64,000 nt of DNA, taken from a virus. Below are positions 14,382 through 21,544 of this stretch, piece by piece. Under the pieces are notes generated by a model. The model made no database searches. It saw nothing but the letters and a program-made list of their open reading frames with translations, and had not been told where the DNA came from. How positions within the stretch are numbered: position 1 is the stretch's first letter; every line of letters starts with the position of its first letter. A program made the translations under genes and the position numbers. The stretch lies in IMG/VR virus record IMGVR_UViG_3300019757_000003, positions 1 through 64,000 of that record; one strand, written 5' to 3'.

Positions 14382-14395
14382 ACCTCTTCGGAGGT
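14382..14395 (+). terminator. C(UUCG)G hairpin
   Basis: ACCTC-TTCG-GAGGT: same core and loop as those at 9342 and 10280, but with the outer pair changed from T-A to A-T, a compensatory change that supports selection on the RNA structure. It is followed 20 bases later by a leader hairpin. Confidence 0.6.
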
Positions 14396-14413
14396 AAGAC
14401 CAATTTATATTAT

Positions 14414-14437
14414 TTAAGTACATTTAGATGTATTTAA
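14414..14437 (+). promoter_or_regulatory. Leader hairpin, family member b
   Basis: TTAAGTACAT-TTAG-ATGTATTTAA, a 10-bp stem with one G-T pair, ending 15 bases before AAAGGATGAGAA and the ATG of the DUF262 gene. Compare members at 10336 and 16830. Confidence 0.5.
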
Positions 14438-14461
14438 TTATATTAAATTAAAGGATGAGAA

Positions 14462-14953
14462 ATGTTTAAAGTATTTAAGCCAAGAGAGATACCGATAGAA
14501 TACTCTCAATATCAATTCAGATTTCTTAAACTAGCTGTTGAGCAAGGTGAATTAAACCTAAGCCCTTCTTATCAAAGAGGGGACGAATGGGATTTATCTG
14601 ACCAAATAAAGCTTATAGAGTCTGTATTTAATAGAGTAGATATAGGTAGAGTGTTGCTAAAGAACTTTGATAATAGTCAAGGTATTATGGAAGTTATTGA
14701 TGGTAAACAGAGAATTACTGCTTTAACAGATTACATGGCAAATAAGTTTGAAGTTAAGGGTTATCTTTATTCAGACTTACCTGAACTAGATAGATCTACA
14801 TTCTTAAACCATCATATAGGTATAGGATTTGTAGATGGTAGAGTAAGTGATGATAAGGTTAAAGAGATATTCTTAGCTGTTAATACTAATGGTCGAACTG
14901 TGTCAGATGAGCACTTAGATAATGTTAAAAAACAATTAAAATTAAAGGATTAA
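14462..14953 (+). CDS. DUF262 (GmrSD N-terminal-like) protein
   Basis: 163 residues, a stand-alone DUF262 domain. Typical motifs are present in order: a YQRG segment (37-40) with a Trp soon after (EWDLSDQIK), a helix leading to a hydrophobic strand, and DGKQRI (80-85), the counterpart of the DGQQR nucleotide-binding motif shared with ParB-like folds. In GmrSD-type restriction enzymes this domain binds and hydrolyses NTP, and the nuclease is a separate C-terminal DUF1524/HNH domain, which is absent here. A phage copy without nuclease could act as a decoy, an inhibitor or a regulator. It follows the structured gap. Confidence 0.75.
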   Translation: MFKVFKPREIPIEYSQYQFRFLKLAVEQGELNLSPSYQRGDEWDLSDQIKLIESVFNRVDIGRVLLKNFDNSQGIMEVIDGKQRITALTDYMANKFEVKGYLYSDLPELDRSTFLNHHIGIGFVDGRVSDDKVKEIFLAVNTNGRTVSDEHLDNVKKQLKLKD

Positions 14954-14956
14954 ACA

Positions 14957-15169
14957 ATGTTTAAAAATCACCACAGAGGTGACTGGCATTACGAACAGCA
15001 CGGTAGAGATTATCTAAAAATAGGTCCTCATGATATGGACGATGTAGAGTATAAAGTACAAGAAGATGGCTCAGTATTCATACCAGAAGTTGAGAGGTAC
15101 TTTACTACTTTAGAAAAAGCCTATACTACTCTAAATGCAGAATGGGTTAAAAACGAGTGGGATACATAA
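14957..15169 (+). CDS. Small hypothetical protein (70 aa)
   Basis: 70 residues, His-rich start (MFKNHHRGDWHYEQHG) then a charged region. It lies three bases after the DUF262 gene, whose last codons (KLKD) supply its ribosome binding site, so the two are coupled. No family recognised. Confidence 0.55.
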   Translation: MFKNHHRGDWHYEQHGRDYLKIGPHDMDDVEYKVQEDGSVFIPEVERYFTTLEKAYTTLNAEWVKNEWDT

Positions 15170-15209
15170 TAAATATCCTACTAACAAATTAAAGTAAAAG
15201 GATTAACAA

Positions 15210-15749
15210 ATGTTATTGGGAGAAACAGTTAAAGTGAAAGTTGTAGGTTCAAAAGGAAATGATTACTTCTACGAAAAAGATGGAAAACTTAAAGGTATTC
15301 ACACACATTATGACCTTAGTTTTAATAAGTGCTACTCTGGTGCTAACACAGACTTTAACTTAGATGAGTTAAACCAAAAGTCAAATGATGAGATAGAAGT
15401 AGAGTTTGTGGAGAGATTCGAGGGTGCTGGTCCATTAAGAATGGACATGACAATCCAGTCGATGGAGAAGATTATCAATGCAAACTACTTTAAGTACACA
15501 TCTAAATTTAGAGTAGATGGTGATAAATTTCAAGAGTACGAATGGTCAGATGTTGATACTTTACTAAAGTTCAATCACAGAATAATAGTAGGTAACATGG
15601 AGATTAAAGAGACTTACCCTGGATACAAAGTGATAATGGAGGTAGATGGTGCTAAGTATGAGAGAAGATTTCAGTACAATGAATTCTACTCTTTTGATCA
15701 TATAGTTGGTGGTATTGTCTTCAATCCAATAGAAGACTTAGTAAAATAA
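15210..15749 (+). CDS. Hypothetical protein (179 aa)
   Basis: 179 residues. The first 20 residues (GETVKVKVVGSKG) resemble the opening strand of a small beta-barrel; the rest is mixed alpha/beta with many aromatic residues. AAAAGGATTAACAA precedes the ATG. No family recognised. Confidence 0.55.
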   Translation: MLLGETVKVKVVGSKGNDYFYEKDGKLKGIHTHYDLSFNKCYSGANTDFNLDELNQKSNDEIEVEFVERFEGAGPLRMDMTIQSMEKIINANYFKYTSKFRVDGDKFQEYEWSDVDTLLKFNHRIIVGNMEIKETYPGYKVIMEVDGAKYERRFQYNEFYSFDHIVGGIVFNPIEDLVK

Positions 15750-15774
15750 AGAAAGATTATTTAAAGGATAAATA

Positions 15775-16173
15775 ATGAGAGAACTGAAAGTAGGCGATTG
15801 GTACTACAACAAATACTTTAACACACTACACCAAATTAAAGAACTTATAGTAGGACATCCTATACACGATAATGTTGTTAAATGGGTAGTTGTTGGTGAT
15901 TGGCAAATAGACTTAGATAAACTGGATGATAAATTTGAACTATGGAAACCTGCTGAAGGTGATTGGTGTTGGTTTTGGGCTGATAAGATGTCTATACCTC
16001 TTTTAGGAGAACTAATAGAAATTGTGAAAGATACTGTGTCGGAGAGACCAGATTCATACAGAGCAAGAGTAGCTATAGTAACAGACCAGACATCAGATAC
16101 AACACAAATAGTTTATATGAAATTTTGTGAACCATATTTAGGTGAACTACCTAATATGTTAAAGGATAAGTAA
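15775..16173 (+). CDS. KOW/SH3-like small protein (132 aa)
   Basis: 132 residues, Trp-rich. It opens with LKVGDWYYNKYFNTLHQI, the pattern of a KOW or SH3-like barrel (a basic-hydrophobic-Gly-Asp strand), and a second similar block (EGDWCWFW) starts near residue 60. It belongs with the many short proteins in this phage that start KxGDxV. Its last codons are the ribosome binding site for the zinc-ribbon gene, which it overlaps by one base. Confidence 0.5.
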   Translation: MRELKVGDWYYNKYFNTLHQIKELIVGHPIHDNVVKWVVVGDWQIDLDKLDDKFELWKPAEGDWCWFWADKMSIPLLGELIEIVKDTVSERPDSYRARVAIVTDQTSDTTQIVYMKFCEPYLGELPNMLKDK

Positions 16174-16334
16174 TGTACAGATTAATAAGATGGTTCTTTA
16201 TAGGAACTTGGGAGTTACCAAAGAGATGTGAGCATACTTATGAAGTGTATCATGTAGGAAATACAAACATTAACAGATACATAACATCAAGATGTTCTAA
16301 GTGTGGTAAGATGACTACACATAGTGTATTGTAA
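16173..16334 (+). CDS. Small zinc-ribbon protein (53 aa)
   Basis: 53 residues with a likely metal site formed by C19, H21, C41 and C44 (RCEHTYE ... RCSKCGK). The ATG overlaps the previous stop (TAATG) and AAAGGATAAG precedes it. Such short zinc ribbons are common in phages; the ligand is unknown. Confidence 0.6.
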   Translation: MYRLIRWFFIGTWELPKRCEHTYEVYHVGNTNINRYITSRCSKCGKMTTHSVL

Positions 16335-16433
16335 GTTATTTAAAGGCTTAGGTGAGTAAGTTATTACCTAAAGTTTTTAAGTGCCTTAATAGGCTAATTA
16401 GATAGCAAGAAACCAAATTAAAAGGAAAGAGTT

Positions 16434-16649
16434 ATGCAAACTATATTTACAGTAGTAGAAGAAATGCCTTTATGGGACAACACTAAGAAGTATACTAGAA
16501 CTAGCTTCAGTAATAGAGAGTCTGCTGAAGGGCTAGCTAAGAAGTTAACCAAGGAGATACCAGAATGCACTTACTCTGTAGAAGAAAGTAAAGTATATTC
16601 ATCTGATGAAGAGCATATGGAAGACCTATTCTCAAGAAAAGGTTCATAG
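16434..16649 (+). CDS. Small hypothetical protein (71 aa)
   Basis: 71 residues with an alpha/beta appearance (MQTIFTVVEEMPLW, then a helix with ESAEGLAKKLTKE). AAAAGGAAAGAGTT precedes the start. A TTAGGT/ACCTAA inverted repeat lies upstream and a terminator-like hairpin follows. No family recognised. Confidence 0.55.
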   Translation: MQTIFTVVEEMPLWDNTKKYTRTSFSNRESAEGLAKKLTKEIPECTYSVEESKVYSSDEEHMEDLFSRKGS

Positions 16650-16680
16650 ACTCACCTAAGGGTGGTTCTATTGAGTTTTT
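16650..16680 (+). terminator. Possible rho-independent terminator
   Basis: ACTCA (16650) pairs with TGAGT (16672-16676), with an inner CACC/GGTG hairpin, followed directly by TTTTT. It starts at the stop codon of the 71-residue gene. Confidence 0.5.
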
Positions 16681-16829
16681 ATTAAGACTTAAATTTAAAA
16701 TTAAAGGAAACAAATACACTAGACCGACTCAGGTCAATGAATATAGACTTAATAGTAAATCACTTAGATTGAAATTAAGCTAGAGCAACTCATACCACTT
16801 AAGGTATGTTTCTGCTAGATTAGACTTAT
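16681..16829 (+). other. Gap with hairpin and a start-less ribosome binding site
   Basis: AAATTAAAGGAAACAA is followed by ATACACTAG, that is ATA where a start is expected and a stop two codons later, probably a lost micro-gene. Further on, CATACC-ACTTAA-GGTATG (16791-16808) forms a perfect 6-bp hairpin inside an imperfect CTAG...CTAG outer stem. Confidence 0.35.
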
Positions 16830-16852
16830 TTAAGTACATAAAGTGTATTTAA
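16830..16852 (+). promoter_or_regulatory. Leader hairpin, family member c
   Basis: TTAAGTACA-TAAAG-TGTATTTAA, nine pairs including one G-T, followed by the usual AATTAAAAGGATG ribosome binding site. It shares the frame of the elements at 10336 and 14414. Confidence 0.5.
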
Positions 16853-16877
16853 TTAAATCAAATTAAAAGGATGAAAT

Positions 16878-17330
16878 ATGCACAAATTTACAATAGATGA
16901 GTTTGACAAACTAATTAAGGAGTACAAGATCTTGAAAATAACTTCTTGGATAACACTAAAACAAGTAAAAGAACTGAACAGATTGTTTGATGATGGGAAC
17001 AAGATAGGTGGAGACCTACAAGCTATCAACAATAAAAAGAACTACAACAAAGTTTTAGAAGACAGATTCTGTGGATTATCTAAAGAAGAAATAGAAGAGT
17101 TTTACACTCTTAACTTTAAAGCGTTCTACATGACACAAGTTGAATTACTTAGGTATGTGGAACTCCAAAACAAGTGGGTTACTAGTATAAGAAATGCTTT
17201 AACTTACGCTAACACAGAGATCGACACTTATATAGACTTTAGAATTGTACAAGGTTCAGCACACTTTAAAGATAAAGATGTAGTTGTTATAGAGGATACT
17301 AAAATAAAGGATAGAGATGAATCCATTTAG
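16878..17330 (+). CDS. Hypothetical helical protein (150 aa)
   Basis: 150 residues, largely helical and charged, with Asn/Lys-rich loops. AAAAGGATGAAAT precedes the start and a leader hairpin lies further upstream. It overlaps the next gene by 14 bases. No family recognised. Confidence 0.55.
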   Translation: MHKFTIDEFDKLIKEYKILKITSWITLKQVKELNRLFDDGNKIGGDLQAINNKKNYNKVLEDRFCGLSKEEIEEFYTLNFKAFYMTQVELLRYVELQNKWVTSIRNALTYANTEIDTYIDFRIVQGSAHFKDKDVVVIEDTKIKDRDESI

Positions 17331-17514
17331 ACAAGAGATAACAGATAATGTAGTATTTAGACTTATTATAGAGGTAACTCTTCTATTAGTAGTTGCAGTA
17401 CTATTGGCAATAGCAACAGAAGGAGACGTAATGATTATACTTATGTCATTAAGTATGGGGTTTTACACCTACTCAGTGGATAAAGAGATTGAGAACCAAA
17501 TTAAAAAAGGATAA
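17317..17514 (+). CDS. Small membrane protein (65 aa)
   Basis: 65 residues with two hydrophobic stretches (about 14-33 and 37-52) joined by a short acidic loop, and a charged C-terminus (DKEIENQIKKG). The ribosome binding site AAAGGATAG is inside the upstream gene. It probably forms a membrane hairpin. Function unknown. Confidence 0.55.
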   Translation: MNPFRQEITDNVVFRLIIEVTLLLVVAVLLAIATEGDVMIILMSLSMGFYTYSVDKEIENQIKKG

Positions 17515-17517
17515 AAG

Positions 17518-17862
17518 ATGCAACACATAGAAGAATGGTTGGAAGATAGATACATTACTTGTAATGAAGATGAAGAATATGCTAGAGCTTTCTTTATTAT
17601 TAAAGTAGCTTTTAATGCAGTAAATACACAGCATATTGCACCTATTATGCACCAACATAAGCTATTTTGTACTTACAAAGGTAAAGAGTACAGATGTACT
17701 GGATGTAGTGATATAGGAGATATTTGGTTAAGAGTAGACTTTACTAAAGATAGTGGATATGACCAAGGTATGAGAGTAGACATTAATGAATGTTCTAACT
17801 TCACTAAGCTACCTAGTAAAGAGTGTAGTTGTGCAGATTTTCAACATAAGGATATGAGATGA
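17518..17862 (+). CDS. Cys-containing hypothetical protein (114 aa)
   Basis: 114 residues with seven Cys, including YRCTGC in the middle and KECSC near the end, so metal binding is possible. It begins three bases after the membrane protein and overlaps the next gene by four bases (ATGA). No family recognised. Confidence 0.55.
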   Translation: MQHIEEWLEDRYITCNEDEEYARAFFIIKVAFNAVNTQHIAPIMHQHKLFCTYKGKEYRCTGCSDIGDIWLRVDFTKDSGYDQGMRVDINECSNFTKLPSKECSCADFQHKDMR

Positions 17863-18518
17863 GGATATATTTCAAAGAGGATGATGAGATTGAGACTGAA
17901 GTGTTTAGTGATATAGCAAACCTAGAGCAACTTCATAGAGAATTAGACGAGCAATATGAGTATTGGTCTGAAGACAAGGGAGACATAGTAGCTGTAACTA
18001 TAGACAATCTTTATAAGGATTTAGATATAGTGACAAAGAAGTTGGCTAACCTAACATTTGAAGATGTGGCAGATGATTTAGGCATCAGAGATAGGTTACT
18101 AAATGAGCAATGTTTAATTGCTGGGCAATTACAAAACCTTGAGCTAAGGGAAGAAAATGGTAAGATTAGTGCATTAGAGTATATGACAGACAAGAATGAG
18201 TTAGTATTTAGAGTTACAGGAGAGATACTTATACCTGAAGATCAATTAGTTGATGTGGAGTTTAGTAGTAGGTTTACACCTATGGGACGGATAGTAGAGG
18301 GTAATTGCCCATACTGCAATGTTTACTTAAATACTTATACTGAAAATGCTTGTGATGGTTGTCCTATGTATGAAGCAGGCAACTATTGTGGAGATGGTGA
18401 TAGTGCTTTTAGTGTTACTTATGGTTTATGGGTAAAGAACGCTACAAAAGAAGATAGACAAGAGTTGTATGATTTAGGTGTAAAATACCTAGAAAGTAAT
18501 ACACACCAAACTCAATAA
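17859..18518 (+). CDS. Protein with coiled-coil N-terminus and Cys-rich C-terminus
   Basis: 219 residues. Residues 15-115 are acidic and helical, probably a coiled coil. The C-terminal part has C150, C153, C165, C168 and C177 (NCPYCN and ACDGCP), a likely zinc or Fe-S site. The start overlaps the previous stop. An inverted repeat AAACTCAA/TTGAGTTT (18508-18532) spans its stop codon. No family recognised. Confidence 0.55.
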   Translation: MRIYFKEDDEIETEVFSDIANLEQLHRELDEQYEYWSEDKGDIVAVTIDNLYKDLDIVTKKLANLTFEDVADDLGIRDRLLNEQCLIAGQLQNLELREENGKISALEYMTDKNELVFRVTGEILIPEDQLVDVEFSSRFTPMGRIVEGNCPYCNVYLNTYTENACDGCPMYEAGNYCGDGDSAFSVTYGLWVKNATKEDRQELYDLGVKYLESNTHQTQ

Positions 18519-18589
18519 CAAACTTTGAGTTTACCTAAAAAGTAACTCAATTCATCTCAATAACAAAATCGTAAAATAAAGGACTAAAT

Positions 18590-18820
18590 ATGTGCACAGA
18601 TGAGGATTTAACTCCTATCTATTTAAGGATATTAGGTGATGGTTATTTACTTGAAAGAGACCAATGGAGAGTAGACTGTATGTGGGAACTAGCTTGGAGT
18701 TCTATATTAGATGAGATAACTATAGCCCAAGATAAAGAGATAATAAGACTGGCAGAGCTTAGAGGTGAGAGTATAACTGATACTCTGTTAAACAACCTTA
18801 GACTGTTCAGGTATCTATAA
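18590..18820 (+). CDS. Small hypothetical protein (76 aa)
   Basis: 76 residues, acidic, mostly helical (MCTDEDLTPIYLRIL ... TLLNNLRLFRYL). AAAGGACTAAAT precedes the ATG. No family recognised. Confidence 0.55.
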   Translation: MCTDEDLTPIYLRILGDGYLLERDQWRVDCMWELAWSSILDEITIAQDKEIIRLAELRGESITDTLLNNLRLFRYL

Positions 18821-18843
18821 AATTTAAAATAAAGGATGGTAAA

Positions 18844-19224
18844 ATGACCGATGCTAGACTACAGCAATGGAAGAGAGAGATAGAGCAGAAAATCGAATAT
18901 ATAGAAGACTATATGTCAGACACCGACATGCCTGAATGGCTAAAAGAAGAGAAATTAAAACTTGATAGTAGAGTACTAGAACATCATAAATCTATGGTTT
19001 TCTATGACACTAAAAAAGAAGCTACAAATGCAGTAATATCTGGAGTAACTTTATATTGCAGATACAATAGTAAGTTAAACGAAAACCATACTGGTATGTA
19101 TATATTCACAGATGATGGTATAGTTAGTTTAGACTTACTTAAACCAGGAGGTAGGGACTACCATACTCCAATAAAGGACTATAGTAAAGTAAAAGTTTAC
19201 GAAATATACTCATTAAAGGATTAA
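18844..19224 (+). CDS. Hypothetical protein (126 aa)
   Basis: 126 residues. The first 60 residues are helical and charged; the rest is beta-rich with Tyr/Asp pairs. AAAGGATGGTAAA precedes the start. The last codons (SLKD) form the ribosome binding site of the next gene four bases later. Confidence 0.55.
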   Translation: MTDARLQQWKREIEQKIEYIEDYMSDTDMPEWLKEEKLKLDSRVLEHHKSMVFYDTKKEATNAVISGVTLYCRYNSKLNENHTGMYIFTDDGIVSLDLLKPGGRDYHTPIKDYSKVKVYEIYSLKD

Positions 19225-19228
19225 AAAG

Positions 19229-19507
19229 ATGGAAATCATAACAAAAGAAAGTCTTACACCTGATTTAGATGTAGTAACTACAGTAGACTTCGATAACGGA
19301 ATGTCGATTGATATAACCTCTATAGATAAACATGTGTACTATAACTACGATACTGCAGAGAGTGGATTTGAAGCATTTGTATATGCACAAGATGGGACAG
19401 GAGACTATACATCAACTGGAGTCTTGTTTAAGACTATTGAGGATGTAGAGAAACTATTAGCAGACGACAGAGAATTATTAGGCATTATTAAAGACTATAC
19501 AAACTAA
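19229..19507 (+). CDS. Hypothetical protein (92 aa)
   Basis: 92 residues, acidic alpha/beta protein (LDVVTTVDFDNGMSIDI, then a C-terminal helix EDVEKLLADDRELL). Coupled to the gene upstream. No family recognised. Confidence 0.55.
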   Translation: MEIITKESLTPDLDVVTTVDFDNGMSIDITSIDKHVYYNYDTAESGFEAFVYAQDGTGDYTSTGVLFKTIEDVEKLLADDRELLGIIKDYTN

Positions 19508-19523
19508 AATAAAAGGACAGAAA

Positions 19524-19619
19524 ATGAGAGTGACAACAGAAAAGTTGAGAATATACATAAAGCTAGGGTTTACAACATCTAAACAAGTTAAAGCATATTT
19601 AGATAGCTGGGATTTCTAA
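19524..19619 (+). CDS. Micro-protein (31 aa)
   Basis: 31 residues, MRVTTEKLRIYIKLGF then TTSKQVKAYLDSWDF. AAAAGGACAGAAA precedes the ATG at standard spacing. It could be a small helix-turn-helix-like peptide, but it is too short to classify. Confidence 0.4.
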   Translation: MRVTTEKLRIYIKLGFTTSKQVKAYLDSWDF

Positions 19620-19648
19620 TAAAAACAATTAAAAATAAAGGAAGTAAA

Positions 19649-20185
19649 ATGGATGTAAATACAGCTAGAGAGTTAGCAATACTAGCTCATAAAGATCAAT
19701 GGAGAAATCCTAACTTAATAACGAGTACTGATTGGGATTTGTATAAACAGAACGAACCTACAATAATGGGTAATGGCTGTAAGGTAGTATGGGTGTATAA
19801 AAACACATTTAATGTCTATGAGCCTTATGTAAACCATCCAATAGCTGTAGCAGATATGATGGATACAGATGAGTTAAAAATTCTAGCTTACTTGCATGAT
19901 GTTATTGAAAATACTGAAGCATTTCTAACTTACACTATTACTGGTGATAAAATTAGTTACAAGGGTGTTTTATATGATATTGATATGAGATTGAACGAAG
20001 GGTTGGAGTTTATGACACACAATAAAGAGATGTCGTATATAGATTACATAAAAAACATAGCTAGGCATAAAGACTTGTCTAAGTTAAAAGTAGCTGATAT
20101 AGTACATAACTTATCTTCTAACCCTAGTCCTAGAGCTGTAGAGAAATACATGAAAGCAATGTCAATATTATTAGCTAGTCTATAA
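19649..20185 (+). CDS. HD-domain hydrolase, RelA/SpoT or MESH1-like
   Basis: 178 residues. HD-superfamily metal ligands appear in the order and context of (p)ppGpp hydrolases: H14 in LAHKDQWRN, H63 in YVNHPIAVADM, H83-D84 in YLHDVIENTE, and D150 in KVADIVHNLS. The HP motif, the HDxxE pattern and the final ADxxxN segment are those of SpoT and small alarmone hydrolases. It would hydrolyse (p)ppGpp or a related nucleotide, which could blunt the host stringent response. A 30-residue insertion after H14 is unusual. Start supported by AAAGGAAGTAAA. Substrate is inferred. Confidence 0.7.
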   Translation: MDVNTARELAILAHKDQWRNPNLITSTDWDLYKQNEPTIMGNGCKVVWVYKNTFNVYEPYVNHPIAVADMMDTDELKILAYLHDVIENTEAFLTYTITGDKISYKGVLYDIDMRLNEGLEFMTHNKEMSYIDYIKNIARHKDLSKLKVADIVHNLSSNPSPRAVEKYMKAMSILLASL

Positions 20186-20204
20186 TAAAATAAAGGAATA
20201 AGTA

Positions 20205-20231
20205 ATGAAGAGCTTTAAAGTAAAGGACTAA
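20205..20231 (+). CDS. Leader-type micro-ORF (8 aa)
   Basis: ATG after AAAGGAATAAGTA encodes MKSFKVKD and stops one base before the next gene. Its last codons are the ribosome binding site AAAGGACTAAT of that gene, so it may only couple translation. Confidence 0.35.
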   Translation: MKSFKVKD

Positions 20232-20232
20232 T

Positions 20233-20574
20233 ATGGCAAAAGGTAAATATGATATAAATGAGGTACTAGCTATGATGCAAGGAGTGCAACCTACTAGTAT
20301 TGGAAGAATACTAGTATTAGATAGTACACTTATTGTAGGTTTATTGTCAAAGAAAACTGAACTAGAGGAGAACCATGTTTACCAGATAAATAAAGTAGGT
20401 AGCTCAATGGTTCTAGAGGATTTAGGTGAGTCTCATGTAAATTTTAACGACTCTTATATGGATGTATCAACAACACTACTTCACTATGATAAGAAACTAA
20501 TCTTAACAGATGAGGAACTTAGACTATTTGAAGAACAACAAATCAAAATAAAGGACAAAAGTTGGAAAAGATAA
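20233..20574 (+). CDS. Hypothetical protein (113 aa)
   Basis: 113 residues, alpha/beta, beginning MAKGKYDINEVLAMMQG and ending in a charged helix. It overlaps the next gene by 13 bases. No family recognised. Confidence 0.55.
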   Translation: MAKGKYDINEVLAMMQGVQPTSIGRILVLDSTLIVGLLSKKTELEENHVYQINKVGSSMVLEDLGESHVNFNDSYMDVSTTLLHYDKKLILTDEELRLFEEQQIKIKDKSWKR

Positions 20575-20792
20575 AAGTAAAGATTAGAAGCTGGAAAAGC
20601 ATGGAAAAGGAATTTGGTTTAAATGAATGGGGTAACATACTAACAAAATACGCATTTGTAGACGAAATGAAGTTTATGTGTGATAAAAAAAAAATAGAAT
20701 TAGATGAAGACTTCTACACTACTGGTGGTTGGTATATATCTAGTGATATGGTTAAGAAAAAGTATAGACACTTATTCACTAAGGACAAATAA
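20562..20792 (+). CDS. Small basic protein with TTG start (76 aa)
   Basis: 76 residues starting at TTG 20562, with AAAGGACAAAAG at normal spacing; no ATG fits better. Lys-rich and aromatic. A run of ten A residues (about 20687-20696) lies inside the gene and could be a slippage site, though the frame is intact. It shares one base with the next start. Confidence 0.5.
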   Translation: MEKIKVKIRSWKSMEKEFGLNEWGNILTKYAFVDEMKFMCDKKKIELDEDFYTTGGWYISSDMVKKKYRHLFTKDK

Positions 20793-21127
20793 TGCAACCA
20801 ATGACAAGAGAGATAGCAGAGAGGTTGGTATGTCCATTTATGGCACATACCACAGATGGGGACTACACATCGTACTATGATTGTATAACAACTAAATGTA
20901 TGGCTTGGGAAATAGGTTCAACTTTTACTATAGACGAGTTTGGACATGAAGATGTAGAGTACGATTCAAGTAGGCATAAAGACCTTAAGTACTCACCAGA
21001 TTGGCATTACAGCCATGAGCTACATAACAATAAGATAAGATTTAAAAAGAAGGTACAACTAAAACCGTTACAATGTACAGGAAGTTGTATGAGGTTAAAA
21101 AGGTTAAGTAATGGAACAAGTACTTAA
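20792..21127 (+). CDS. Cys-containing hypothetical protein (111 aa)
   Basis: 111 residues with C14, C31, C36, C95 and C99 arranged as one early Cys, a CxxxxC pair and a CTGSC pair near the end, suggesting a metal or Fe-S site. The ATG overlaps the previous stop (TAATG). The final 17 bases overlap a small membrane protein gene. No family recognised. Confidence 0.55.
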   Translation: MQPMTREIAERLVCPFMAHTTDGDYTSYYDCITTKCMAWEIGSTFTIDEFGHEDVEYDSSRHKDLKYSPDWHYSHELHNNKIRFKKKVQLKPLQCTGSCMRLKRLSNGTST

Positions 21128-21194
21128 TTTACTAGCATTACTAGCTATAGGAGCTTTAGTAGGCTATTTAATAGATAAAGGATTTAGAGATTAA
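21111..21194 (+). CDS. Small single-span membrane protein (27 aa)
   Basis: 27 residues, MEQVLNLLALLAIGALVGYL then a charged end. One transmembrane helix (about 5-22). The start overlaps the end of the upstream gene, with AGGTTAAGTA before it. Confidence 0.45.
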   Translation: MEQVLNLLALLAIGALVGYLIDKGFRD

Positions 21195-21354
21195 TAAAAG
21201 AGTAATTGCAGAAGATGAGCTATTAGCTTGGACAGGTAGTGACAACACTAAAGAAGAGTTAATAGGTGTAGTGCTTGGAGTACTGAATGATGGGTACTGT
21301 GTAGATGACTTAAGACAAGATATACTAGACTATTTTGATGAGAGAGAGGAGTAG
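21190..21354 (+). CDS. Small acidic protein with apparent ATT start (54 aa)
   Basis: The frame 21190-21354 encodes a plausible acidic protein (VIAEDELLAWTGSDN ... DILDYFDEREE) but has no ATG, GTG or TTG near its 5' end. AAAGGA (21177-21182) stands seven bases before an ATT, so initiation at ATT is the simplest reading. It overlaps the membrane protein stop. Alternatively the gene has lost its start. Confidence 0.4.
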   Translation: MNKRVIAEDELLAWTGSDNTKEELIGVVLGVLNDGYCVDDLRQDILDYFDEREE

Positions 21355-21357
21355 ACT

Positions 21358-21534
21358 ATGATAGACTATAATGGACTATTTATGTCGGAGTTAATTTTGT
21401 TTCTAGTATCTACAGTGCTTGGGATATTCAAAGCAATAGAAACTAACTACATGCAAGGTTTACTAGTATTTACGCTAGTATATTGGTTGTGGTTCAATGC
21501 AATAATACTAGCAACAATAGCTTATTTAAAATAA
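21358..21534 (+). CDS. Small membrane protein (58 aa)
   Basis: 58 residues with two hydrophobic segments (about 9-25 and 34-57). AGAGAGGAGTAGACT precedes the ATG, so its ribosome binding site is the end of the upstream gene. Function unknown. Confidence 0.5.
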   Translation: MIDYNGLFMSELILFLVSTVLGIFKAIETNYMQGLLVFTLVYWLWFNAIILATIAYLK

Positions 21535-21544
21535 AAGGAAGAAG

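Larger units (their letters stand above)
13975..14461 (+). ncRNA. Structured non-coding gap
   Basis: 487 bases with no supported gene but many foldable elements: GTTACT/AGTAAC near 14015, AGTACC-TTTGGTG-GGTACT (14120-14138), a 13-bp closed cloverleaf-like element (14159-14234), TTCCAAG/CTTGGAA (14280-14307), CATAG-TGAAT-CTATG (14335-14349), a C(UUCG)G hairpin (14382-14395) and a leader hairpin (14414-14437). The string AGTCAyATAAGAAATmAACA occurs twice (near 14250 and 14318). The region probably yields one or more stable RNAs ahead of the DUF262 gene. Confidence 0.5.

Noticed and set aside
13975-14461. Group I or group II intron
   Set aside because: The gap is short, flanking sequences do not form a split gene, and no intron core motif was recognised.
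20687-20696. Run of ten A as a programmed frameshift site
   Set aside because: The gene is open through the run and neither alternative frame gives a sensible product.
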